DNA from: Anastrepha obliqua
Taxonomy: Eukaryota; Arthropoda; Insecta; Diptera; Tephritidae
DNA length: 64,000 nt
Assembly: GCF_027943255.1 (NCBI RefSeq)
Contig: NC_072897.1
Span: 44,304,044 to 44,368,043, forward strand
Reading direction: 5' to 3'
A program made the translations under genes and the position numbers. Of this stretch, positions 33,156-44,176 are shown one piece after another. The notes beneath the pieces were generated by a model. That model worked only from the letters and a program-made list of their open reading frames with translations, was not told the origin of the DNA and searched no databases. Position 1 is the stretch's first letter, and each line of letters begins with the position of its first letter.

Positions 33156-33340
33156 TGTAAGATGGCAGCCCTGAATCGTATGTAACACCCCAGTACGAAG
33201 AAGGAAAGAGTCAGTCGTCAGCGTAACCTCAGCAGTAACAGTAGTCATTTTTCCCCATCATTTTTTTAATGAACTTTGTAATACATTTTTCTTCATATTT
33301 AATTACTATTTTGGAATAATAAAAACTGTTCAAGCTTACA
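33156..33340 (+). repeat. 5' LTR, 185 bp
   Basis: TGTAAG...CTTACA, with AATAAA-type signals near the end (GGAATAATAAAAACTG). It is followed at once by TGGGGGCTCAACCGATCGC, the presumed tRNA primer-binding site. Confidence 0.9.
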
Positions 33341-33386
33341 TGGGGGCTCAACCGATCGCATAACATTTTTTGTATTCTAAATCGGA

Positions 33387-33767
33387 ATGCTACGCTCGGG
33401 CAAAGAAATCAGAAAGCCGTCAAGCAGCAGAGAAACGCAGAACATAGCAAAAACCTCCAATAAGCAGCAAGCAGCAGAAAAAAACACAAAAGAAAACGCA
33501 AAGGCAGAACATCCAGCTGACCGAAATACAGTCGAAGCAGGCAGAGAAGGCGAAGCAACGAACAGCCGAGTTACTACACACGAACAGCAGAAGATCAGCG
33601 AGAAAAGTCACGGGTTACCCAAAATGGAAGATAAAATGGAAATTTTCTTTAAATCATTTATCGAGAAAATGAACCAAAACGATGCCAGTAAAGGTAATGT
33701 CACTATTGATGCATTCGCAAAAGTCGTACCTAATTTTGACAAATACAAAATTTTTCGTCTGAATTAA
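33387..33767 (+). pseudogene. Ty3/gypsy gag, N-terminal part
   Basis: From ATG 33387 (MLRSGKEIRKPSSSRE), the protein is Lys/Glu/Gln-rich and low in hydrophobic residues, then reads MEDKMEIFFKSFIEKMNQND and FAKVVPNFDKYKIF. This is the start of a Gag polyprotein. The genuine frame ends near 33755, where foreign sequence begins; the last residues before the stop at 33765-33767 belong to the insert. The capsid core is missing. Zinc knuckles reappear at 34326. Confidence 0.75.
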
Positions 33768-34325
33768 TTTCAAAATGGCCGCTGTCCAGCAGTTCTCCTA
33801 AGGCGCCTTTTTTTCTAGTGGGTCCATTGCCGAAGACGTAAACTCCTTAATTTTTGTCCTGGATCAAAAAATAAATTTTTTTTAGTTTCTATATAACAAC
33901 AGAAAGAGACGTGCGTAGGATTTTTTCGATAATTTGTTTTTTCGCGAAATGGTGCACGTTTGAACAAAAAGTTACAATTTTCACTATAAAGAACGAGATA
34001 AAATTGTTGATTAAAAAAAAAACTATGTAATATAAATAAAAAATCCTACGTAGGTCTCCGGAGAAAGGTATTTCGAATGTATTGTCAAAATTTCATAAGA
34101 ATCGGTAAAGATTTGTTCGAGTTATGTCTTCGGCCAGTTTAAAAAAAGTGATTTCGAGAAAAACGCGTTTAGCGTTCGGGGCATACCTGCGAGGCACTGC
34201 CGTCGAATGAAAAATTTGGGCATTTAGACATTTTTGCTGGCATCCCTCATTTGGTATATTATTTCTAAGACCCTAAAGCACCTTTTAAGACAAAAAAAAA
34301 TTTTTCGATTTTTTCAAAATTCTAG
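33757..34325. other. Foreign sequence replacing gag capsid region
   Basis: About 570 bp of AT-run-rich non-coding DNA (AAATGGCCGCTGTCCAGC; CGAGAAAAACGCGTTTAGCG) lies between the gag halves. Its right edge, TTTTTCGATTTTTTCAAAAT, resembles the subterminal part of the TTAA element at 24436-25156 read from the other end (ATTTTCAAAAAATCGATTTT), so it may be a deleted member of that family. I see no matching terminal repeats. Confidence 0.5.
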
Positions 34326-36297
34326 ACCAGCTTCCCCCTTTAATTGCGGGTCGACACAGCACAAGAGGGCTGAGTGCAAAGAAGACAAGAAATGCTTTAA
34401 ATGTAATGGCGCTGGCCATATGACTAAGCAGTGCACCACCACGAAGCAAAACGTTGTAAACGTAGTATTCGACGAAAAACGCATGAAACAGCTGAAAATC
34501 AATAACAACAATGTGTCTTGTTTGGTGGACACTGGAGCAGACGTTTCGCTAATGCGTAAGAGTGTATATGATCAAATAGTTAGCAATTGTGAACTGCGAA
34601 AAAATTTTGCTAGACTGTATGGCTTAGGCAACGTCGCCGCCGATGTGTTAGGAGAATTTACAACACAAGTCGTTGTTGACGAGTTGAGTACACAACATAC
34701 GTTTTTGGTTGTAAAAGATAGAAAAATAAATGTAGACGCAATTGTAGGGTACGATTTTCTGAAAAAGTTTTTGGTAATACTAAATGCCAAGGGGTATAAT
34801 TTCTCACGATCACAAGATGACACAAATGCAGGAGAAACTAGTTACAATGTTTTAAATGTTCATAGCAGCAATGAGGTAGATGTGGATCCTAAATACAAAG
34901 AAGCAGTCAAACAGTTGATTGATAACTATAAGCCGAGTTTTATTCAATCAAACAGTCACATTAAATTAAATATTGTCCCGAAAAGCAACAATATTATTCT
35001 TCGCGATTCACCTAGCCGATTGTCAGTAATGGAAAGGGAGTTTGTACGTAAGCAAGTAGCTGAATGGCTGCAAAAAGGCATTATCCGCGAATCATGTTCA
35101 GAAATCGCTAGCAAGGTTGTGCTGGCAAAGAAAAAAGATGGAAGCTACAGATTGTGCGTTGATTTTCGTAAGCTAAATTCCATGGTTATGAAAGACAGGT
35201 TTCCAGTACCGATTGTCGAAGAGGTTCTTGAGAAAATGCAGGGTGCAAAATATTTTACCGTGATGGACCTTGCAAATGGATTTTTCCATGTCAAAGTTGA
35301 TGAGCAATGCAAAAAATACACGGCGTTTGTCACAAAAGAAGGTCTTTATGAATTTAACAGGGCTCCATTTGGATTTTGTAATTCGCCCGCTGTTTTCATA
35401 AGATATGTTAACCACATTTTTCAAAAATTAATTAACGCAGGTATAATGGAAATTTATGTTGATGATATTATTATTTTTGGAGGTACAGAAGAACAATGCT
35501 TAGACAATATGCAAATGGTATTGAACCAAGCCCAGCAGTATGGTTTGGAAATTAAGTGGTCGAAATGCCAATTTTTGAAAAAGAGAGTCGCGTTTTTAGG
35601 ACACGAAGTTGAGAATGGGCGTATCTGGCCGGGGAAAAGCAAAGTCAAAGCCGTCAAAAACTTTCTGATACCAAAAAACATTCGAGACGTACAGGCTTTT
35701 TTGGGTTTAACCGGATATTTTCGCAAGTTTATCCGTAACTATGCTGGTATAGCTAGGCCCTTGACACAACTGTTAAGAAAAAACGAAGTATTTCAGATAA
35801 AAGAAGAAGAAATAAAGGCAATTGATGATTTGAAGTCGGCACTCATTGCAGAACCTGTACTGCAAATATATAAGCAGAATGCTGAGACACAGCTACACGT
35901 CGATGCGTCGAAACATGGGTTCGGGGCAACGCTGATACAGCTCCAGAACGGAGAATGGCATCCGGTTTTCTACTGGAGTAAAAAGACTTCTCCCCAAGAA
36001 GAAAAATTACACAGCTATTTTCTTGAGGTAAAAGCAGCTTACTTAGCCACAAAAAAGTTGCGTCACTACCTGATGGGTATACAGTTTACACTAGTCACAG
36101 ATTGCGCGGCTTTCAAGCAGACAAATGCGAAAAGAGATATACCACGTGAAGTGGTTCAATGGTTGATGTACCTGCAAGATTTTGCATACAATATAGAGCA
36201 CCGATCTGGCAACAGAATGAAGCATGTGGATAGCTTAAGTCGATTTCCCGTGATGACAGTGACCTCAGAAGTTCAAGCCCAGATCGCAAGAGCTTAG
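34326..36297 (+). pseudogene. Ty3/gypsy gag zinc knuckles, protease, RT and RNase H
   Basis: After the foreign segment the frame opens with two CCHC knuckles (CGSTQHKRAEC; CFKCNGAGHMTKQC). Protease follows (CLVDTGADVSLM, about 34519-34554). RT has RLCVDFRKLNSMVM, motif A FTVMDLANGFFHV, motif B RAPFGFCNSPAVF and motif C EIYVDDIIIFGG. RNase H has LHVDASKHGFGATL, SYFLEVKAAYLA and VTDCAAF, ending near RMKHVDSLSRFP. All RT catalytic Asp residues are present. A TAG at 36295-36297 interrupts the frame, and the same frame continues past it into the integrase. Apart from this stop the RT/RNase H part looks intact, consistent with the near-identical LTRs. Confidence 0.85.
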
Positions 36298-37531
36298 AAG
36301 CAGGACTCACATTTGACAGCTGTAGCAGAGATTCTTAAAGAAAAACCATATGAAAACTTTAAATTGAAAAATCAATTAGTTTATAAGCAAGTCGATGGGC
36401 TGGATGTATTGGCTATACCAAAGAGCATGGAGAACGAAATAATTAAAGAGACGCATAGATTTGGGCACATGGGTGGCCAAAAGACAATGCATGCTATACG
36501 ACAGAGTTACTATATTCCACATCTTGAAAAGAAAGTTCAGCAGGTAATTCAAAATTGTGTCGAATGCATTATGCACAATCATAAGCTGGGTAAGAAAGAA
36601 GATTATCTGCATTGTATTGACAAAGGGGACAGTCCCTTTTCTACCCTCCATGTCGACCATTTGGGTACTCTGGATACAACATCAGTGTTACAAGTATATT
36701 TTCGCTATCGTCGATGGATTCTCCAAGTATACGTGGATATACCCTACCAAGAGCACAGATGCACAGGAAGTTGTAAGGCACCTGGAGTCATGGGTGACAA
36801 TATTCGGCAGTCCGCTGCGTATAATAAGCGACCAAGGCACAGCGTTCACGTCGAAACTGTTTAAAGAATTTTGCGAAAAAAATAAAATCGACCATGTTGA
36901 GGTAACAACCGGCGTCCCAAGGGGAAACGGTCAGATCGAGACAGTGAACCGCGTAATTATTTCGATTCTAGCAAAGATGTCAGCAAAAGAGCCGGATAAA
37001 TGGTACAAATATACGTCACAAGTGCAACGCGCAATCAATTCTCACGTTCACTCTTCTACAAAGTTTACACCGTTTGAAGTGATGTTCGGTGTAAAGATGC
37101 GAAACGAAGCCGATATAGAGCTGCTAAAAGTACTCCAAGAAGAACTGCTGGTAGTCACACAAAATGAGCGAAACCAAATCCGTCAGGAAGCCAGAAAACA
37201 AATACTTAAAGCGCAAGAAGTGTACAAATCCAACTATGATCGAAAACGAAAAGGAGAGCATGGATATCAAATATCCGATTTAGTAGCCATCAAAGTCACA
37301 CAGTTCGTAACAGGTAAAAAACTGGCCAGTAAATACATCGGCCCATACCAAGTAAGCAAAGTTAAAAGACATGGCAGATACGATGTGAAAAAAGTTGGCG
37401 ACTTTCGAGGCCCAAGTCAAACATCAACTAGCGCAGATAATATGAAGCTATGGCGGTATTATGAGCACAATGAAGACGATCACGACGAAGAGTCATCTGA
37501 GGCATATGACAATCAGGACGACCGAGTGTAA
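36298..37531 (+). pseudogene. Ty3/gypsy integrase, one frameshift
   Basis: It continues pol after the TAG. The HHCC zinc domain (HRFGHMGGQKTMHA; CVECIMHNHK) is followed by the catalytic core with first Asp (LHVDHLGTLD, about 36650), second Asp (IISDQGTAFTS) and Glu (GNGQIETVNR), so the DDE triad is present. A frameshift near 36690 moves the coding from the frame ending at 36864 to the frame ending at 37531. The C-terminal DNA-binding part (YKSNYDRKRKGEHG; KYIGPYQVSKVKRHGRYDV) is complete. The stop codon TAA at 37529-37531 is made by the first bases of the 3' LTR. Confidence 0.85.
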
Positions 37532-37711
37532 GATGGCATCCCTGAATCGTATGTAACACCCCAGTACGAAGAAGGAAAGAGTCAGTCGTCAGCGTAACCT
37601 CAGCAGTAACAGTAGTCATTTTTTCCCATCATTTTTTTAATGAACTTTGTAATACATTTTTCTTCATATTTAATTACTATTTTGGAATAATAAAAACTGT
37701 TCAAGCTTACA
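37527..37711 (+). repeat. 3' LTR, 185 bp
   Basis: Same ends and length as the 5' LTR. The differences seen are one G/T substitution near position 13 and a T/C change in the T-run near position 95. Confidence 0.9.
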
Positions 37712-37756
37712 TATATATATATAATATATGTGGCTATATGCATATGTATTCACATA

Positions 37757-39067
37757 CAGGGTGGCGCACGAATCGTGCTACAAAAACAAAACGTAATAAC
37801 TTTTTTTCTGTGTGAGTAATCGGCTTTTTTTTTTTTTATTTTGCAGATTAGTATTTAGATTTACAAAAAATGGAGGCTTGGGATACCGAAAAGAGGATTT
37901 GGATAGTGCAGCGGTACCATGCTTTGCAGTCCATCATTTCCGTCCAAAGGGAATTTAGGCGGGAGTTTGGCGGCACTCCCCCGAGCAGATGTACCATTAT
38001 GAGGCTGGTGAACATGTTTGCTGAATCTGGAAGCATCGCACGCAGACCGTACCATCGAGATCCCCATGTTCGGGTCGAAGCCACAATCGCGGCTGTAGCA
38101 TCGTCAATTCAGGCAAATCCAAGAGTTTCGACTCGTAACTTGTCGGCGCAAATTGGAGTTAGCAGACGGTCATTGCAGCGGATAGTTCATGATAACTTAA
38201 ACTTGTTTCCGTACAAAGTTCAATTCACAAGCAAATTAAACCCTCTGGATTTGCCTATTCGCCTGGAATTTTGCCAAAAAATTATTGAAATGGCCGAAGA
38301 AGACAACAACTTCATAAATTGCTTGTTTATGTCTGATGAGGCCCATTTTGATCTAAACGGCAATGTAAACAAGCAAAATTGCCGTATATGGAGTCAATCA
38401 AATCCGCAAATACTCCATGAGATGGAACTGCACCCAGAACGAGTCACAGTGTGGTGCGCAGTTTCATCAAGGTGCATTGTCGGGCCATACTTCTTCGAAG
38501 AAAACGGTGTAACAGCGACTGTAAATGGGGACCGTTATTTAAACATGTTGAAGGAGTTTTTTTATCCAGAACTGCGGCGAAGACGTATCCCTTTTAACAG
38601 CATTTGGTTCCAGCAAGATGGAGCAACTGCACATATAGCCAGACCGGTTATGGAGGAGCTCCAACGAAAATTTAGAAATAAATTGATATCCAGAAATTCC
38701 ACTTTCCGCTGGCCCCCAAGGTCACCTGACCTCACTGCACCAGATTTTTTTTTATGGGGTTATCTCAAACAAGAGGTGTATAAAGCAAAACCAAGTAATT
38801 TGACTGAATTGAAGCAGTCCATCACAACAATAATTGAGGCGATCCCGACTTCAACCCTTCAGTGCGCAATGAACAATTTTCTCATCAGGTGTCGCTTATG
38901 CGTGAATGAGCATGGAGGTCATTTACGTTCTATTATTTTCAAAACTAATTAGTTACATAAAATAAAATTGAATTATCTATACAATAAAAAAACAAAAAGT
39001 TAAATACATTGATTACAAAAAAAGTTATTACGTTTTGTTTTTCTAGCACGATTCGTGCGCCACCCTG
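37757..39067 (+). mobile_element. Intact DD41D mariner (rosa-like), 1311 bp
   Basis: Terminal inverted repeats of 51 bp (37757-37807 and 39017-39067, starting CAGGGTGGCGCACGAATCGT) have a single mismatch, and TA flanks both sides. A complete transposase ORF fills the interior. Structurally this is an autonomous element with no visible defect, the only one in the window. Confidence 0.95.
37870..38952 (+). CDS. Mariner transposase, DD41D type, 360 residues
   Basis: This cut-and-paste transposase binds the terminal repeats and inserts at TA. It starts at ATG 37870 (MEAWDTEKRIWIVQRYH) and ends at TAG 38950-38952. An N-terminal HTH lies at about residues 10-55 (SVQREFRREFGGTPPSRCTI), a second HTH at about 75-105 (NPRVSTRNLSAQIGVSRRSL), then the catalytic domain. 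Catalytic residues are D in FMSDEAHF, D in WFQQDGATAHI and D in LTAPDFFLWGY. I count 41 residues between the second and third, the spacing of the rosa mariner family described from Ceratitis rosa. There are no stops or frameshifts, and the length is normal for mariner (about 345-360). Expression and activity are not shown by sequence alone. Confidence 0.95.
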   Translation: MEAWDTEKRIWIVQRYHALQSIISVQREFRREFGGTPPSRCTIMRLVNMFAESGSIARRPYHRDPHVRVEATIAAVASSIQANPRVSTRNLSAQIGVSRRSLQRIVHDNLNLFPYKVQFTSKLNPLDLPIRLEFCQKIIEMAEEDNNFINCLFMSDEAHFDLNGNVNKQNCRIWSQSNPQILHEMELHPERVTVWCAVSSRCIVGPYFFEENGVTATVNGDRYLNMLKEFFYPELRRRRIPFNSIWFQQDGATAHIARPVMEELQRKFRNKLISRNSTFRWPPRSPDLTAPDFFLWGYLKQEVYKAKPSNLTELKQSITTIIEAIPTSTLQCAMNNFLIRCRLCVNEHGGHLRSIIFKTN

Positions 39068-39131
39068 TAGTATACGTATGTGACTCCTCCACCAGCAAAT
39101 ACAGCAGTCCCTGCTGGCTCATAACTTATTA

Positions 39132-42100
39132 TTATAAAGTATCAAAATTATTTTTTCGTTTTATTTGAGATTTATATATTTTTTTAAATTTATTATCATT
39201 TGATAATATATAGTTTCCTTCTTTTCTATAATTTGATATTTTTTTGTATTTAGTAGGTTTTGACTTACTTACTCTATTATTTTTAACAGCATCATTTACG
39301 AAATTGCTTTCATCAACTCTGTTTGTTTTCGTATTTATCGCATTTATTTTTTTCGACTTTTGCTCATGTAATGAATCTGAAAATTTGGATAAGTTTTCTT
39401 GCGAAATTAAATTGTTTAAAAGGTCAATTGGTCGGTACTTCGTTGTAGAATGAATAGAATTATTGTAAGACACTACTGCTTTAAAAACTTTGTCCTGAAG
39501 CTCGTCCGTGTTGCTTGGATCTGCGTTAAATAAGCGTACATGTTCATTAAGCGTGCCGTGCAGTCTTTCTACATCAGCATTTCCGGTCTTCAAATAAGTC
39601 GTAGTTGTATGTAAATTTATTTCTTGATCTTTCAAAAACTCTCTTATTGCGGCTGTATCTAGTTCACTATCAAAAACTACTTGTTTTGGTTTACCTAGAT
39701 ACTGGATTCTTTGTTTAAGGGCTGTCAGAATTGAGACCCAGGTTCTATCTTCCAAATACTGAGCAGTTGCGTATTTCGTAAGTTTATCTATATTTGTCAA
39801 ATACATCGCACCGCGTTGTGGGTACCAAATATCTATATGTACAATGTCGTTATGATGTTTTGGAGTAGGTGTTACGTTCAACTTATATTTCACTGGACTT
39901 CTGTCAAATTTTGCTAACTTACATATTCCACAATTATTTATATATTTTTGAATCTCTTTCTGTAGTTTTGGGTAAAAATAATCTCTCTTTATTTTTCGAA
40001 AACTTCCAGAATACCCCTGATGCTTTCCATTTCAATTCAACCGGGCTATTCGGGTCATGTTCTTCGATTTCGATGTAACTGAAATATGTTGCTCTCTGGT
40101 CAAAATAATGAGACACGTATTTTTTTGTTCGCCCGAAAAATTTTTTTTTCAAGAGTTATCGGCAATTTTGTTTTTCGGCTCAAACTCGATTTTTTTTAAT
40201 TATATAAGAAAGAATTTTTTTTAAATGCCCATAACTTAGTCAAAAATGAACCGATTTTAATAATTCTGGATTCAAAATGATCGTAATTACTTACACGAGC
40301 GACTTCATGTAGAAACAATTGCAAAAACGTAGTTGAAAATTTTTTATTTAGCAAAAAAGAAAAAAAATTGAAATTTTTTCGAAATTCAATATTTCAAAAA
40401 GTGTATTTTTGTTTTTTCATAACTTTTTCTAAATCAAGAGGACACCTCAAACTTCAATTGAGCTGAATGCCCAGTAGCTAAAATAAGTTGTTTTTGAGTA
40501 ATGAATTTTTGAGTAAAAAACCTGTTTCGCACTTTGTTTTTTGCAAAATAAAAATTTTCAACCACTTTTTTGCAATTGTTTCTACATGAAGTCGCTCGTG
40601 TAAGTAATTACGATTATTTTGAACCCAGAATCATTCAAATCGGCTTATTTTTGACTAAGTTATGAGTAATTAAAAAAAATTTTCTTATATAGATTCTTTC
40701 CATTTCAATTCAAAAGGGGTATTCGGGACATGTTCTTCGATTTCGATGTAACTTAAATATGTTGCTCTCTGGTCAAAATAATGAGGCACGTATTTTTTTG
40801 TTCGCCCGAAAATTTTTTTTTCAAGCTTTATCGGCAACTTTGTTTTTCGGCTCAAAATCGATTTTTTTTTAATAAAATAAGAACATTTTTTTTTTAATGC
40901 TCATAACTTAATCAAAAATGAACCGATTTTAATAATTTTGGGTTCAAAATGATCGTAATTACTTACACGAACGACTTCAGGTAGAAACAATTGCAAAAAA
41001 GTAGTTGAAAATATTTTATTTTGCAAAAAACAAAAAGTGTGAAACAGGGTTTTTACTCAAAAATTCATTACTCAAAAACAACTCATTTTAGCTACTGGGC
41101 ATTCAGCTCAATTGAAGTTTGAGGTGTCCTCTTGATTTAGAAAAAGTTATGAAAAAACAAAAATACACTTTTTGAAATATTGAATTTCGAAAAAATTTCA
41201 ATTTTTTTTTCTCTTTTGCTAAATAAAAAAATTTCAACTATGTTTTTGCAATTGTTTCTATATGAAGTCGCTCGTGTAAGTAATTACGATCATTTTGAAC
41301 CCAGAATTATTAAAATCGGTTCATTTTTGACTAAGTTATGGGCATTTAAAAAAATTTTTTCTTATATAATTAAAAAAAATCGAGCTTGAGCCGTAAAACA
41401 AAATTGCCGATAACTCTTGAAAAAAAATTTTTTCGGGCGAACAAAAAAATACGTGTGTCATTATTTTGACCAGAGAGCAACATATTTGAGTTACATCGAA
41501 ATCGAAGAACATCTCCCGAATACCCCTTTTGAATTGAAATGGAAAGAATCTATATAAGAAAATTTTTTTTAATTACTCATAACTTAGTCAAAAATAAGCC
41601 GATTTGAATGATTCTGGGTTCAAAATAATCGTAATTACTTACACGAGCGACTTCATGTAGAAACAATTGCAAAAAAGTGGTTGAAAATTTTTTATTTTGC
41701 AAAAAACAAAGTGCGAAACAGGTTTTTTACTCAAAAATTCATTACTCAAAAACAACTCATGTTAGCTACTGGGCATTCAGCTCAATTGAAGTTTGAGGTG
41801 TCCTCTTGATTTAGAAAAAGTTATAAAAAAAACAAAAATACACTTTTTGAAATATTGAATTTCGAAAAAATTTCAATTTTTTTTTCTCTTTTGCTAAATA
41901 AAAAATTTTCAACTACGTTTTTGCAATTGTTTCTACATGAAGTCGCTCGTGTAAGTAATTACAATCATTTTGAATCCAGAATTATTAAAATCAGTTCATT
42001 TTTGACTAAGTTCTGGGCATTTAAAAAAATTATTTTCTTATATAATTAAAAAAAATCGAGTTTGAGCCGTAAAACAAAATTGCCGATAACTCTTGAAAAA

Positions 42101-42790
42101 AATTTTTTTCGGGCGAACAAAAAAATACGTGTCTCATTATTTTGACCAGAGAGTAACATATTTAAGTTACATCGAAATCGAAGAACATGACCCGAATAGC
42201 CCGGTTGAATTGAAATGGAAAGCATCCCCTGTGGTTATTCTTTAAATGCGTTGTTTCTATCAGTCTTAAAAGCTTTTCTCTATCAATTATGTCTTCAATA
42301 AAAATCGGTGATCTCATTACTTTAAGATACTTGTTTTTTGCGAAATATTCAGTGTAGTTGGATTGAAATTCTCTGAATAAATCAATGTTTGGGCAATAAA
42401 CCACTACTAGTCACTTCGCAGGCAATTTTTCCTTCATAAATTCCAAAATATACTTTTTATCTGCAATTTTTAAAATATGACGAATTTTATTTTTGAAAAT
42501 TATTTTAGTTTTGCAAGAATTAAAATTTGAGCTGTCCATAATTATTTGATGTCTAAAAATATTTACTGGTCTTTCTGTTATTTTAATAAAATCAGTGTCG
42601 TCACTTTCCGCGCTATGTACTGTATTAACATCTTCGTCAAACAGTTCATGTAAATTTATTGCTACTTCATCATCCGATTTTTTATAGTTTAACCTACTTT
42701 AGCCATCGGCTATAACGTTTTCTTTGCCTTTTATGTAAATGATATAAAAAAATCTGGATGAACAAGTATAGGATCATTTTTTATTATAGG
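39132..42790 (-). pseudogene. Errantivirus pol fragment (RNase H end to integrase), minus strand, split by foldback element
   Basis: Reading leftwards on the minus strand, 42790-42700 holds the end of RNase H (YIKGKENVIADG with a stop next to it). A spacer with RLIETTHLKNNHRG follows at about 42232. Then the foldback element (40020-42225) intervenes. From 40013 the integrase continues: NNCGICKLAKFD (zinc Cys pair), VHIDIWYPQRG with the first Asp, VVFDSELDTAA with the second, and GNADVERLHGTLNEH with the Glu. It ends NNFDTL near 39132. Stops occur at about 42415 and 42700. The integrase C-terminal 253 codons are open. LTRs, gag and env are missing. Confidence 0.85.
40020..42225. mobile_element. 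2.2-kb nested foldback element
   Basis: The ends are ATGCTTTCCATTTCAATTCA and its inverse, flanked by CCCCTG at 40014-40019 and 42226-42231 (6-bp target duplication). The outer arms 40020-40685 and 41555-42225 are inverted copies of each other. Between them lies a second palindrome, 40690-41552, whose ends (TTCTTTCCATTTCAATTC) are diverged copies of the same terminus. Each arm in turn contains inverted blocks (GTAGAAACAATTGCAAAAA and inverse). It has no transposase and no supported gene, and the short open frames at 41180-41389 and 41855-42049 are the same repeat read twice. Confidence 0.85.
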
Positions 42791-42800
42791 ACTATGTTTA

Positions 42801-44046
42801 AGTTCGTGCGGTTTTACAACAGATGGCGTAACTTGATTATTATTCCATCGATCCACATTTCCAAACATTCATTGGAGAGCTACTGTCGTAAGGCACAAAC
42901 GTCAGTATAAGTTTTTTATTTGAAGCGTAAACAACAATATTTTTACCACACTTGAAAATGTCGAATTTCGTGCCAAATAATGTGTTTTTGCGGGGAATTC
43001 TTTAATATGAAGAAAAAAGCAGCCGAAAGTCATCGTATCTTGGTGGAAGTTTATGGTGAGCATGCTCTAGCTGAGCGAACGTGCCAGAAGTGGTTTGCAC
43101 GCTTTAAAAGTGGTGATTTTGGCTTGGAAGACGAAGAACGCGAGGGTGCGCCGCCAAAGTTCATGGATACCGAATTGGAGGAATTGCTCGATCAAGATCC
43201 GGCTCAAACGCAAGAAGAGGTTGCAAAAACTTTGGGAGTTGATCAATCAACCATTTCCAAACGTTTAAAAGCCATGGGAATGATCCGAAAGGTAGGCCAT
43301 TGGGTGCCGTATGAATTGAAGCCAAGAGACGTTGAACGCCGTTTTATGGCATGCGAACAACTGCTTCAACGGCACAAAAGAAAGGGTTTTTTGCATCGAA
43401 TTGTGACTGGCGATGAAAAGTGGGTCCATTACGACAATCCAAAACGTCGGGCAACGTATGGATACCCTGGCCATGCTTCAACAACGACGTCGGCGCAGAA
43501 TATTCATGGCCTGAAGGTTATGCTGTGTATCTGGTGGGACCAGCTGGGTGTTGTGTATTATGAGCTACTGAAACCGAATGAAACGATTACGGGGGATGTC
43601 TACCGACGACAATTGATGCGTTTGAGCCGAGCACTGCGAGAAAAACGGCCGCAATACGCCGATAGACACGACAAAGTTATTTTGCAACATGACAATGCTC
43701 GGCCACATGTTGCACAAGTGGTCAAAACATACTTAGAAACGCTCAAATGGGATGTCCTACCCCACCCGCCGTATAGTCCAGACCTTGCGCCATCCGGTTA
43801 CTATCTCTTCCGATCGATGCAACATGGCCTGGCTGACCAGCACTTCCGTAATTACGATGAAGTCTAAAAATGGATCGATTCGTGGATTGCGGCAAAACCG
43901 ACCGAATTTTTCACAAAGGGAATCCGTGAATTGCCAGAGAGATGGGAAAAAGTAGTAGTAAGCGATGGACAATACTTTGAATATTAAATTTGTAACCATT
44001 TTACGTCAATAAAATTTCAAATTTCGAAAAAAAAACCGCACGAACT
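42801..44046 (+). mobile_element. Defective mariner (DD34D), 1246 bp
   Basis: Inverted ends AGTTCGTGCGGTTTT at 42801 and (minus strand) 44046, flanked by TA at 42799-42800 and 44047-44048. The size is typical of a full mariner. The host bases on both sides form an inverted pair (GGACTATG and CATAGTCC), so the target was a short hairpin centred on the TA. Confidence 0.9.
42957..43987 (+). pseudogene. Mariner transposase with frameshift, stop and lost catalytic Asp
   Basis: The family start is ATG 42957 (MSNFVPNNVFLRGIL). The frame then shifts near 43000, and the main open part runs 43007-43867 (NMKKKAAESHRILVEVYGEH onwards). HTH motifs: ALAERTCQKWFARFKSGDFG and TQEEVAKTLGVDQSTISKRL. Catalytic sites: VTGDEKWVHY (first Asp, present), LQHDNARPHVA (second, present) and SPDLAPSGYYLF, where mariners have SDY, so the third Asp is Gly. 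A TAA at 43865-43867 interrupts the last 40 codons (KWIDSWIAAKPTEFF...SDGQYFEY, to 43987). The sequence resembles vertumnana-type mariners. It is doubly inactive. Confidence 0.9.
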
Positions 44047-44176
44047 TATTCATAGTCCATTAAATAAAAGTGAATACAGAAAATATTTGAGAAAAGTTTA
44101 AGAAAAGTTAAGAAAAAAAGTAAACAGTTAAATTAATTTTGTATAAAACCTTGTTAAATTTATATACATATATAAA

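Larger units (their letters stand above)
33156..37711 (+). mobile_element. Compact Ty3/gypsy retrotransposon without env
   Basis: Two 185-bp LTRs (33156-33340 and 37527-37711) start TGTAAG and end CTTACA. They differ at only about two places, so insertion was recent. They are flanked by TATA, a possible 4-bp duplication in AT-rich DNA. Gag is interrupted by about 0.57 kb of foreign sequence. Pol has one in-frame stop and one frameshift but keeps all catalytic residues I can check. The order protease-RT-RNase H-integrase is that of Ty3/gypsy (Metaviridae). Confidence 0.9.

Noticed and set aside
35173..35424. Minus-strand open frames across the Ty3/gypsy pol
   Set aside because: Shadows of the plus-strand RT, with no motif of their own.
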